NCBI GenBank assembly: GCA_964371405.1
Contig: CAYJLV010000001.1
Span: 283,212 to 347,211 of the forward strand
Source of the DNA: JAMHWF01 sp964371405
GTDB lineage: Bacteria; Pseudomonadota; Gammaproteobacteria; Burkholderiales; Burkholderiaceae_C
Length of the DNA: 64,000 nt
Reading direction: 5' to 3'
Of this stretch, positions 8,928 through 16,379 are shown one piece after another; position 1 is the stretch's first letter, and each line of letters begins with the position of its first letter. The notes beneath the pieces were generated by a model, which saw nothing but the letters and a program-made list of their open reading frames with translations, searched no databases and was not told the origin of the DNA. The translations under genes and the position numbers were made by a program.

Positions 8928-9371
8928 ATGAAGATCCTGATTGCCATCGACGGTTCGCCGGCGGCCCTGGAAGCCGCAAGGCGTGGACTGCACCTGGCGC
9001 ACGAAGGCTTGCGCACCGGGTTCGTGCTGGCGACGGTGCAGGAGCCGACCTACCTCTACGAGATGGTTCTCGCTCCCGACGCCGAGGTGCTCGAACGCGT
9101 CAGCGGCGCTGTCGGCGCCAGCGCCCTCGCGGGCGCCGAGCAACTATTCAGGGCGGCCGGCGTGCCCTACGAGCGCGAGGTTGGCTCCGGCGATCCGGCC
9201 ACCACGCTGGTCGAGATCGCACAGCGCCACGGCTGCACCGCCATCATGATGGGAGCGCGCGGCATGGGCGCCCTGCGCGGGGCTCTGCTGGGGTCGGTGT
9301 CGCAGGGCGTGCTGCAGCGGGCTGCGATGCCGGTCATCATCGTGAAGCACGAACCCGAGGCCGATCAATGA
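8928..9371 (+). CDS. Universal stress protein, single domain
   Basis: A 147-residue UspA-type protein starting MKILIAIDGS, with the ATP-binding loop MMGARGMGALRGALLGS intact. The frame is open far upstream, but family homology begins at the ATG at 8928. It shares the intergenic region and the FNR-type palindrome with the divergent P-type ATPase gene. A two-domain USP gene follows 118 nt later on the same strand with no palindrome of its own, so the two are probably cotranscribed. Confidence 0.88.
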   Translation: MKILIAIDGSPAALEAARRGLHLAHEGLRTGFVLATVQEPTYLYEMVLAPDAEVLERVSGAVGASALAGAEQLFRAAGVPYEREVGSGDPATTLVEIAQRHGCTAIMMGARGMGALRGALLGSVSQGVLQRAAMPVIIVKHEPEADQ

Positions 9372-9489
9372 TCGATCGACCTCTTCGGCAGCGAGCGCGC
9401 CTGTGGCTGCTGACATCTATCGAGTCCGTGCCGCGCGCATGCACGACGCTGTTGCGGAGCCGACGTTGCGTCTTTGCAAGGATCATCCG

Positions 9490-10359
9490 ATGAGCCCACT
9501 CCGACGACTGCTGGTGCATGTCGGCGACAACGGGCTAGACGAACTGCTCGTCCGGTTCGCTGCACGCTTGGCCGCGCACCACGATGCCGAACTGCAGGCG
9601 GTCCATGCGGTCCAGCCGTTCTCACTCGGCGCCTACCTGAGTTCGGAGGCGGCCATGACCGCCGCCGAAGCCAACCAGCAACTGATTCGCGAACGCTGTG
9701 CCCGTGCCCGCGAGCGGGTGAAAAGCGCGTCGCAGGGGGTGGGCCGCGCGGTCGACTTCCGGGTGCCGGGCGGCGATCCGCTGCGGGCCCTGATGGCGTA
9801 CACGCGAACGTCCGACCTCGCGCTCGTGATCGCGCCGGGCGCGCACGACGACGACGGGGTGACTGCACGATTCGCCTCGCACCTGGTTGTCGGGGCCGGT
9901 TGCCCGGTGCTCTTCGTTCCGCAAGCGGCGCTGGAAGCGGCCTGCGGCACACGCATCCTCGTTGCCTGGTCCGACACGCGCGAGAGCGCGCGGGCGCTGC
10001 GCGACGCGCTGCCGCTGCTGCGCCGTGCCGAGGCGATCGAGGTGCTGCAGTTCGGGGCGGAACGCGTCGACCAGGCCGCGTCGCTGGACGACGTGGCTGC
10101 CTATCTCGGTGTTCACGGCATACGGGCGCAGTGCACCGCGCGGGCGCTGCGCGAGCTGCCCTTCGCCGAGCGCATGCTGGTGCCCAACGCCGTCGATGCG
10201 TCGGTCGCGGAGCTGTTGCTGTCGCATGCCGCTGACTTCAACGCGGATCTCGTCGTCATGGGCGGCTACGGGCATCCGCGCGCCAGCGAGTTCGTACTGG
10301 GCGGCGTCACGCGGACCATGCTCAACTCGATGACGGTGCCGGTGCTGATGTCGCATTGA
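9490..10359 (+). CDS. Universal stress protein, two tandem domains
   Basis: A 289-residue protein with two UspA-like halves beginning at MSPLRRLLVHVGD. The first half has a poor nucleotide loop (VIAPGAHDDDG). The second has VMGGYGHPR followed by VLGGVTRT, nearer the G-x2-G-x9-G pattern. One degenerate plus one near-canonical domain is common in tandem USPs. It follows the USP gene ending at 9371 and converges with the minus-strand USP gene ending at 10438. Confidence 0.85.
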   Translation: MSPLRRLLVHVGDNGLDELLVRFAARLAAHHDAELQAVHAVQPFSLGAYLSSEAAMTAAEANQQLIRERCARARERVKSASQGVGRAVDFRVPGGDPLRALMAYTRTSDLALVIAPGAHDDDGVTARFASHLVVGAGCPVLFVPQAALEAACGTRILVAWSDTRESARALRDALPLLRRAEAIEVLQFGAERVDQAASLDDVAAYLGVHGIRAQCTARALRELPFAERMLVPNAVDASVAELLLSHAADFNADLVVMGGYGHPRASEFVLGGVTRTMLNSMTVPVLMSH

Positions 10360-10394
10360 GCGAGGCCAAGCCAGCCTCCAGCCTCCCGGGCTGA

Positions 10395-10422
10395 AGTGGC
10401 GTTTCGGATGCGGCGCGCCACT
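10395..10422. terminator. Weak inverted repeat between convergent USP genes
   Basis: AGTGGCG (10395-10401) and CGCCACT (10416-10422) can pair around a 14-nt loop in the 78-nt gap between two convergent genes. There is no T tract, so intrinsic termination is uncertain. Confidence 0.3.
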
Positions 10423-10437
10423 CGGCGGCGGCCGCCG

Positions 10438-11343
10438 CTACTTCTCCCGCACCAGCAGCAGCGCCGTCCGGCAGCGCGAAGCCACACGGGTCGCGACCGA
10501 ACCCATGATGGTGTCCCGGGATGCACCGAAGCCGAGCGACCCCATCGCCAGCACGTCCAGCCTGCTCTTCGTGGCCTGTGCGGCGATTGCATCGCCAGGC
10601 ACCTGCCCGATCAGGCGCACTTCGGTGGCCGTGATGCCCGCGCGGGCGAGCAGCTCATGGGCCGGCCTGAACACGTTCTCGAATGCGGCCTTCTGCATGG
10701 CCTCGACCTGCTCCGGCTTGATGCCGGTCGGCACCTCCCGTTCGATCCAGCCCGGCACCGTGATCTTCGTCAAGTCGGGAACGACGTGGATCAGGCTCAC
10801 CGATGGCGATGCGCCGAACAGGTCGCGGTGCGCGGCCACGAAGCGCGCGACGGCAAGCCCGTAGGGGCTGCCGTCCAGCGCAATGCCGACCTTCAGAGAA
10901 TCCCGTTTGGGGATCGGGGCTCCACGCAGGATGAGCAAGGGCTTGGTGCAGGCGACGGCCACGGTGCTCGCCACCGAGCCGAGCAGCAGCTTCTTCAAGC
11001 CGGTGTCGCCGTGCGAGCCCATCACGATCAGGTCGGCCCGGTCGTTGGCGACGATCGACCCCAGATCGTGCGCCACGGTACCGACGACGTACCGTGCCGC
11101 GGCGTTCGCGCCGGCGCGCTTGAGTGCCGCTGCCGCGGACTTCAATGCCTTCGCCGCCTCGGCCTCATGGTACGACTGCACGATCTCCCTGCCTGCGGCG
11201 CGCGCCACCCGATGCGAGACCGGGTACTGAACGTTGATGAGTTCGACGTCGGTCGGCTGCTTGAGCAGGGTGGCGCGCGACGCGACGAAGGCGACGGCGG
11301 CCTGGCTGTACTCGCTGACATCGACGGGCATCAAGATGCGCAT
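10438..11343 (-). CDS. Universal stress protein, two tandem domains
   Basis: A 301-residue protein with two complete UspA domains. The first ends LIVMGSHGDTGLKKLLLGS and the second has VLAMGSLGFGASRDTIMGS, so both halves keep the ATP-type loop, unlike the two tandem USPs on the other strand. ATG 11343 is preceded by AAAGGAG. It begins 38 nt after sbtB and is the last gene of the same-strand run that starts with the small membrane ORF at 15627. It is therefore probably produced together with the Crp/Fnr regulator, TerC and the bicarbonate permease. Confidence 0.9.
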   Translation of the reverse strand: MRILMPVDVSEYSQAAVAFVASRATLLKQPTDVELINVQYPVSHRVARAAGREIVQSYHEAEAAKALKSAAAALKRAGANAAARYVVGTVAHDLGSIVANDRADLIVMGSHGDTGLKKLLLGSVASTVAVACTKPLLILRGAPIPKRDSLKVGIALDGSPYGLAVARFVAAHRDLFGASPSVSLIHVVPDLTKITVPGWIEREVPTGIKPEQVEAMQKAAFENVFRPAHELLARAGITATEVRLIGQVPGDAIAAQATKSRLDVLAMGSLGFGASRDTIMGSVATRVASRCRTALLLVREK

Positions 11344-11381
11344 GGGGAACTCCTTTGGATAGTTTGACGGACTGGAAAGGG

Positions 11382-11672
11382 TCAGAACTTGTCAGGGCGC
11401 AAGACTTCGACGTCGGCTACGAACAGGACCATCGAGTAGTTGTCGTAGTAGCGCTCGCGCAGCGCCTCACAGATGGCACCAGCGGTCTGCGCGTTGCACA
11501 GCACCTCTACGCGGATGTTGGCGTGCGGGCCCCAGGTGGCGTCTCGCCGGCCGCGGCTGCCCTTGCCGCGTGCATCGGTCACCGTGTAGCCGCGAGCACC
11601 CAGCGATTCGAGGTCGCGCAGCAGCGTGGTCTCGAGCGCGGCCTCGCACACGATGGTCAGCAGTTTGCGCAT
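11382..11672 (-). CDS. sbtB: SbtB-like PII-family regulatory protein
   Basis: A 96-residue PII-like protein (MRKLLTIVCEAALE ... VLFVADVEVLRPDKF). Its place directly after an SbtA-type bicarbonate permease gene identifies it as an SbtB-type partner. Family knowledge from cyanobacteria: SbtB trimers bind adenine nucleotides such as cAMP, AMP and ADP and control SbtA. The frame extends to 11693, but the ATG at 11672 has a GGAG ribosome binding site about 7 nt upstream and matches the family N-terminus. The protein stops soon after the last strand and has no Cys, so the redox-active C-terminal loop of some cyanobacterial SbtBs is absent. The closest alternative is a generic DUF190/PII-like protein. 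Confidence 0.8.
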   Translation of the reverse strand: MRKLLTIVCEAALETTLLRDLESLGARGYTVTDARGKGSRGRRDATWGPHANIRVEVLCNAQTAGAICEALRERYYDNYSMVLFVADVEVLRPDKF

Positions 11673-11700
11673 GCCTGACTCCGGAATTCGCATGGCGTCC

Positions 11701-12639
11701 TCACTGCACGGCTTGTTGCGCGAGCCGGTGGTACAGCGGGATGCCCACCAGCAGGTTGAACGGGAACGTGATGCCCAGTGCCGCGCCGATCGACAGGGCC
11801 GGATTGGCTTGCGGCACGGCCAACCGCATCGCCGCCGGCGCGGCGATGTAGGACGCGCTGGCGTACAGCGTGGCCAGCAACGTCACGCCGCCGACGGACA
11901 GGCCCAGCAACGTGCCGGTGGCCACGCCTAGGCCGGCTGAGAACAGCGGCATGACGATGGCGAAGACAGCCAGGAAGGGCCCGGCGCGGCGCAGTTCGTT
12001 GAAGCGGCTCGCCACCACCAGCCCCATCTCGAGCAGGAAGAACGCGAGCACGCCCTTGAACAGGTCGAAGAACAGGCGATCCAGCGACGCGATGCCACCA
12101 GGTCCGGCGAACCAGCCGATCGCCAGCCCGCCCAGCAGCAGCACGATGCTCTTGCCGGAGAACACCTCGTGCATCACCTTGCCCCACGGCGTGCCCGGGT
12201 CGCCGCGCCGCGCCAGCAGCACGCCGATGACCAGGGCGGGGAACTCCAGCAGCACGATGAGCACGGTCATGTAGCCCTCGGCCTCCTGGCCCAGGCGGGA
12301 GAGATAGGTCGTCCCCACAGCGAACGTCACCACGCTCACCGATCCATAGTGGCCGGCAATCGACCCGGAATCGGCGCGAGACAGCCGACCGAGGCGGCGC
12401 AGCACCGGGTAGGCCACCAACGGTATCAGTGCCCCTGCCGTGATCACCACCAAGGCTGGCAGCGCAATCGAGGCGAGCGGAACGCGCGCCAGCTCCACCC
12501 CGCCTTTAAGGCCGATGGCCAGCAGCAGGAAGATGCTCAGCGATTCGTACAGAACACCGGGGATGCGCAGGTCCGAACGCACGAACCCGGCCAGCGCGCC
12601 GAGCAGGAAGAACAGGATGACGGGTTCGAAGTCTTGCAT
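11701..12639 (-). CDS. sbtA: Sodium-dependent bicarbonate permease, SbtA family
   Basis: A 312-residue integral membrane protein with about ten hydrophobic segments in two inverted halves, beginning MQDFEPVILFFLLGALAG. The segments GLKGGVELA and AGHYGSVSVVTFAVG match the SbtA family (formerly DUF897), which imports bicarbonate with Na+ in cyanobacteria. It is shorter than some homologs because the cytoplasmic loop between halves is brief (ARRGDPGTPWGK). sbtB follows 28 nt downstream and a USP gene ends 25 nt upstream. Here it more likely supports anaplerosis or pH/CO2 homeostasis than carbon fixation, as no Calvin-cycle gene is in view; that is inference. Confidence 0.88.
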   Translation of the reverse strand: MQDFEPVILFFLLGALAGFVRSDLRIPGVLYESLSIFLLLAIGLKGGVELARVPLASIALPALVVITAGALIPLVAYPVLRRLGRLSRADSGSIAGHYGSVSVVTFAVGTTYLSRLGQEAEGYMTVLIVLLEFPALVIGVLLARRGDPGTPWGKVMHEVFSGKSIVLLLGGLAIGWFAGPGGIASLDRLFFDLFKGVLAFFLLEMGLVVASRFNELRRAGPFLAVFAIVMPLFSAGLGVATGTLLGLSVGGVTLLATLYASASYIAAPAAMRLAVPQANPALSIGAALGITFPFNLLVGIPLYHRLAQQAVQ

Positions 12640-12664
12640 CGTGTGGGGGCCGCCCCGGGAGGGC

Positions 12665-13177
12665 TCAGCGTACGATCAACACCGGCACCTTCCCGAGGTG
12701 CACGACCTTGTAGGCCACCGAACCGAGGAAGAGCGACTCCGTGGCCGTCAGGCCGTGCGAGCCGATGGCGATGCCCTGGCTGCCGAACTCCTGGGCCAGG
12801 GCCACGATCGCCTCGGCCGCTTCGCCCATGCGCACGTGAAGCCGCCACGCGATGCCCGCTTCGTCCATGAGCGCGCGCGCGGCGGCGGTCGCGTGCCACC
12901 CGCGCCGCGCGAGTTCCACCTCGGCGGCCTCCTTGACCAGCCAGGGATGGACGTGAACCAGGTCGACCTCGGCGCGCGCTTCGGCCGAGATCAGCCGCGC
13001 CGCCATCGCCGCGGCGCGCAGGGACCCTTCCGAGCCGTCGACGGCCACGAGCCAGCGGCTGGCGCGTCCGGCGTGATCGTCCGGCTGCACGCCCCAACTG
13101 GCGGCCACCAGACGGCCGAGTTCGTCACGGGCTGTTCGGTCCGGGGCGGGGATCGCGGCGGGCGTTGTGCTGGTCAT
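12665..13177 (-). CDS. Universal stress protein
   Basis: A 170-residue USP with a 40-residue N-terminal extension before the core (RWLVAVDGSEGSLR). The C-terminal loop is IAIGSHGLTATESLFLGS, matching the ATP-binding pattern. ATG 13177 overlaps the TerC stop codon in an ATGA arrangement, indicating translational coupling. It is part of the run Crp/Fnr-TerC-USP-SbtA-SbtB-USP. Confidence 0.9.
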   Translation of the reverse strand: MTSTTPAAIPAPDRTARDELGRLVAASWGVQPDDHAGRASRWLVAVDGSEGSLRAAAMAARLISAEARAEVDLVHVHPWLVKEAAEVELARRGWHATAAARALMDEAGIAWRLHVRMGEAAEAIVALAQEFGSQGIAIGSHGLTATESLFLGSVAYKVVHLGKVPVLIVR

Positions 13178-14145
13178 GTCGCAGGGCGGTCGAGTTTGCG
13201 GGCGGAGAACTTGAGGCTGAGCAGGATGGAGACACCGATCACCGAGCCGACGATGGCCAGCGACCACTGCACCGGCATGTGGAACCAGGGCGCGATCAGC
13301 ATCTTGCCGCCGATGAAGACCAGGACCAGTGCCAGCCCGTACTTGAGCAGGTGGAAGCGCTCGGCCATGTCGGCGAGCAGGAAGTACAGCGCCCGCAGTC
13401 CCATGATGGCGAAGATGTTGGACGTGAAGACGATGAACGGGTCGGTGGTCACCGCGAAGATGGCCGGAATGCTGTCGACGGCGAACACCAGGTCGCTGGC
13501 CTCGATCATCATCAGCACCAGGAACATCGGGGTGGCCCAGCGAACGCCGTCGATACGCACGAAGAACTTCTCGCCGTGGAAGCTCGGCGTGATGCGCATG
13601 TGGGCGCGCAGCCAGCGCAGCAGCGGGTTCTTCTCGAGGTCGGGCTTGTGCTCGGCGAAGACCAGCATCTTGATGCCGGTCACGATCAGGAACGCGCCGA
13701 ACACGTAGAGGATCCACGCGAACTCGCGCACCAGCCAGACCCCGGCCAGGATCATGCCGGCGCGCATGATGATCGCGCCCAGCACGCCGTACAGCAGCAC
13801 GCGCCGCTGCAGTTCCGGCGGCACGGCGAAGTAGCTGAAGATCATCACGAAGACGAACATGTTGTCGACCGACAGCGACTGTTCGATCAGGTAGCCGGTG
13901 ACGAACTCGAGCGCCTTGCGGTTGGCCAGCTCGCGGCCGGCGTTGGCGTCGAGATACCACCACATCAACGCAGCGAAGGCGAAGGCCATCGTGACCCAGG
14001 CCGCGACCCAGCTGCCGGCCTCCTTGACCGAGACGCGGTGTGCCTTGTTGCCACCGAGGACGAAGAGGTCCAGCGCCAGCATCGCGAGCACGAAGACGAT
14101 GAAACCGGCCCACATCGGGCCGGTGGCAAAGGAGTCAATGTTCAT
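13174..14145 (-). CDS. TerC/Alx family integral membrane protein
   Basis: A 323-residue protein with about nine hydrophobic helices. The core YLIEQSLSVDNMFVF and MIEASDLVFAVDSIPAIFA carry the acidic membrane residues conserved in TerC/Alx. Characterised relatives export Mn2+ or help metallate exported enzymes, and others are linked to tellurite resistance and alkaline stress. No complete ter operon is present, although TerB-like genes are nearby. Its start overlaps the stop of the Crp/Fnr gene (ATGA) and its stop overlaps the USP start, so the three genes are translationally coupled. Confidence 0.9.
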   Translation of the reverse strand: MNIDSFATGPMWAGFIVFVLAMLALDLFVLGGNKAHRVSVKEAGSWVAAWVTMAFAFAALMWWYLDANAGRELANRKALEFVTGYLIEQSLSVDNMFVFVMIFSYFAVPPELQRRVLLYGVLGAIIMRAGMILAGVWLVREFAWILYVFGAFLIVTGIKMLVFAEHKPDLEKNPLLRWLRAHMRITPSFHGEKFFVRIDGVRWATPMFLVLMMIEASDLVFAVDSIPAIFAVTTDPFIVFTSNIFAIMGLRALYFLLADMAERFHLLKYGLALVLVFIGGKMLIAPWFHMPVQWSLAIVGSVIGVSILLSLKFSARKLDRPAT

Positions 14146-14972
14146 GACAGGGCGGGAACTCGATGCAGCCTCGCACGTTCGGCGTGACGCTCCGCGAGTG
14201 GTTGGAGTGCGATGGGAGAGCGCGCCGCGGCTTGCAGGGCGGCGGCGTCGAGGATGTCCACGGTGCGGCCGGTCACCGCCACGCAGCCGCTGGCGGCCAA
14301 TGATCCGAAGGACCGGCTGACCGTTTCGTGGGCCACGCCCAGCAGCCGGGCGATGTCGCGGCGGCTCATGGCGAGCTTGAGCTGACGGACTGACTGGCCG
14401 CTGATCGCCATGCGATGCGACCAGTGCAGCAGGAAGCGGGCGAGCCGGACCTCGGCCGGGACCACGGCGTGCACATCGCTCAGTTCATCGGCGCGGGCGT
14501 GCTGCAGGCTCAGCGCCTGGTGCAGTGCACGCTCCAGCGACGGCAGGCGCTGCAGCCAGGCGAACAGGTCCGCCACCGGCACGACGGCAACGCTCGACGG
14601 CTCCAGCGCGACGGCTGCCGCCGTGTGGCGACCCAGGCCGAGCGCGCCGTAGCCGAGCACGTCACCGCGCCGCGCGAAGCCGAGCACGCGCTCGCCGCCG
14701 TCGGCGTCGGTGCGGCAGGACTTGAACGAGCCGCCGCGCACGACCTGGATCGCCTCGGCCGGCGTGCCTTCGTGGAATAGCACGGCCCGCGCGGGCAGGC
14801 GGCGGAACTGCACGCAGATTGCACGCTCGCGCGCCGGGTCGTTGCCGGGGGCACCCAGCAGGCCCAGCAGATCCTGTGCGGTGCCATGCTGGCGGTCCAC
14901 CGGCATTCGCGCCGGGCACGGCGCGGCGGGGGCCCGTGAGCGCACGGGCGGCGGTTCGAGGCTCGGCGTCAT
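14142..14972 (-). CDS. Crp/Fnr-family transcriptional regulator lacking Fe-S cysteines
   Basis: A 276-residue FNR-like protein from ATG 14972; an ATG at 14906 would give 254. The cyclic-nucleotide-like domain includes VRGGSFKSC and LGFARRGDVLGYGALG, clearly FNR-like. The helix-turn-helix has E216, S219 and R220 in VAHETVSRS, the same residues FNR uses to read TTGAT half-sites. Cysteines occur only at 19, 53, 86 and 230: the N-terminal Fe-S cluster spacing is missing and the FNR Cys122 position is Ala129. It should therefore sense something other than oxygen through a 4Fe-4S cluster, or act as a FixK/DNR-type secondary regulator. It is the best candidate to bind the TTGAY-N4-RTCAA sites in this window and leads an operon with TerC, USPs and SbtAB. 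Confidence 0.88.
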   Translation of the reverse strand: MTPSLEPPPVRSRAPAAPCPARMPVDRQHGTAQDLLGLLGAPGNDPARERAICVQFRRLPARAVLFHEGTPAEAIQVVRGGSFKSCRTDADGGERVLGFARRGDVLGYGALGLGRHTAAAVALEPSSVAVVPVADLFAWLQRLPSLERALHQALSLQHARADELSDVHAVVPAEVRLARFLLHWSHRMAISGQSVRQLKLAMSRRDIARLLGVAHETVSRSFGSLAASGCVAVTGRTVDILDAAALQAAARSPIALQPLAERHAERARLHRVPALS

Positions 14973-14996
14973 CGGTTGGTCTCGGATGAAGTGGTC

Positions 14997-15500
14997 TCAG
15001 CGAAGGCGCAGCCTGTGCCCGGCTTCGGCGGCGACGCCGCGCGGACGCACCTGGAAGTCCGTGCCATACAGCATGGGTTCGAGCAGGGCTTGGTCGTCGG
15101 GGTGCAAGCCCCAGCGCTCTATCGCGGCGAGCAGCACGAAGGACTCGCCGTCGTCGATCTGCCGGTCGGCGTGCACGACGACCGAGCACAAGCGCAGCAC
15201 GAGGCGCCGCGTGGTGTCGTCGTCGACCTCGTCGAGCATGCGGTCCAGCAGTTCGCTGGGGATGCAGCCCTCGTTGCCGCAGCGGGCCGGACCCAGCAGG
15301 TCGGCGCACAGGTCATGAATCACGCCATGCCACTGCGGCCGGGTGAGGCCGAGCCGTTCAGGGGCCTGGAGTGCGTCGAGCGCCGCAGTCTCGACCGCCT
15401 TGATGCGGCCATTGGCGATCAGCGCGAGCGCGACGATCCGTGCCGCAGCCTCGGCACTGTCGCGCGGGTAGCGGCGGAGCTGCGGGTAGGGGGCGTTCAT
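14997..15500 (-). CDS. TerB-like protein (paralog 1)
   Basis: A 167-residue soluble helical protein. The opening YPRDSAEAAARIVALALIANG and the two acidic turns ANGRIKAVE and ADRQIDDGES fit the TerB/DjlA-N fold, in which paired Asp/Glu sites can bind metal. Three relatives occur in this window (18535, 19452, 25346), and this one has the longest C-terminal tail. ATG 15500 starts where paralog homology begins. It lies between a small membrane ORF and the Crp/Fnr gene, with gaps of 13 and 24 nt. Function is unknown; TerB is associated with tellurite and membrane stress responses. Confidence 0.75.
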   Translation of the reverse strand: MNAPYPQLRRYPRDSAEAAARIVALALIANGRIKAVETAALDALQAPERLGLTRPQWHGVIHDLCADLLGPARCGNEGCIPSELLDRMLDEVDDDTTRRLVLRLCSVVVHADRQIDDGESFVLLAAIERWGLHPDDQALLEPMLYGTDFQVRPRGVAAEAGHRLRLR

Positions 15501-15513
15501 GGGGGTGCTCCGA

Positions 15514-15627
15514 TCAAAGGGGAAGCCAGTACGCGGCCAGCAGCCAGACGGAGGCCGCCAGGAGCGGCCATCCCATGGCGAGGAGCCTGATGTCGAAACG
15601 CTGACGTGTGCGGGCACGGGTTGTCAT
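15514..15627 (-). CDS. Small single-pass membrane protein (37 residues)
   Basis: An Arg-rich N-terminus (MTTRARTRQRFDIR) is followed by one hydrophobic helix (residues 15-36) rich in Leu, Ala and Trp. ATG 15627 is preceded by AAGGA at 7-nt spacing, and the ORF ends 13 nt before the TerB-like start. It would be the first gene of the regulator operon. No family is recognised. Small one-helix proteins of this shape often stabilise membrane complexes. The ribosome binding site and topology support it; conservation is untested. Confidence 0.55.
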   Translation of the reverse strand: MTTRARTRQRFDIRLLAMGWPLLAASVWLLAAYWLPL

Positions 15628-15838
15628 GAGCGGGTCCTTGCGAAGGGATTGCGGAAGAGGAGATCGAGAATCGAAGGCCTGTGGCGCGGGATGCGGGCCC
15701 TCGGTGGGGCCGACCGGGCGTGGCCCGGGCTCACACCGTTTGGCTGGGCATTCACCCCGCTTGGTGGAACGGCGTCATGAGTGCGACGAGGCCATAGGAT
15801 CGGCGCGGTCGCGGCCGTCGAGTCCGAGCGGTGCGCGC

Positions 15839-16345
15839 TCACGGCCCGCCCACCCAGAGCAGTGCCATACCCGTACCCACGGTAGCCGGTACGCCGACCC
15901 GCTCCAGTGCGCCGGCCGGGGCGCCGCCAATCACCTCGACCGGCACCGAGCAGCGCTCGAGCAACTGACCGGTGAGCGAGTTTTCGAGCGCGCGCACGAG
16001 CGCGCTCTTGCGCGCCGTGCCGATGACGATGCGGTCGCATTGGAGGCGGCGTGCCGCGTCGGCGATGCAGCGGGCCTTGTCCCCCACCTCTGTGTGAACG
16101 TGGTGAGGGACGCCGGCGGCCTCGAGCAGTTGCCGCGCCTCGGCGAGCGCTTCGTCGGCGCGCTCACGGTGGAAGTCGGCACGCAGTTCCCGGCTGACGT
16201 GCCGTGCCACGTAGGCCGAGAAGGGTGGTTGCACATTCAGCACGTGAACCATCCGCACGTCGCCGCGTAGAAACGCGTCGATCGCGTGCCGCACCGCAAG
16301 CAGCGCGTTGGACGAACCGTCGCAGGGCAGGAGAAGCGTGGCCAT
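15839..16345 (-). CDS. Universal stress protein with C-terminal extension
   Basis: A 168-residue USP starting MATLLLPCDGSSNALLAV. The nucleotide loop is altered: IVIGTARKSALVRALENS lacks the second glycine, so ATP binding is doubtful. About 28 extra residues after the usual end form a hydrophobic tail (VGVPATVGTGMALLWVGG). It is 34 nt downstream of a Bax-inhibitor-1 family gene and is the third gene of the unit hpf-yccA-usp. Confidence 0.85.
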   Translation of the reverse strand: MATLLLPCDGSSNALLAVRHAIDAFLRGDVRMVHVLNVQPPFSAYVARHVSRELRADFHRERADEALAEARQLLEAAGVPHHVHTEVGDKARCIADAARRLQCDRIVIGTARKSALVRALENSLTGQLLERCSVPVEVIGGAPAGALERVGVPATVGTGMALLWVGGP

Positions 16346-16379
16346 GGGGAGGTCTCCCGGCGGGGTGGACACGGGCTCG

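Noticed and set aside
10438..16345. The TerB/TerC genes as a tellurite-resistance operon
   Set aside because: terA, terD, terE and terZ-type genes are missing and the TerC protein is of the broad Alx/TerC family, so a general metal or membrane stress role is more likely.
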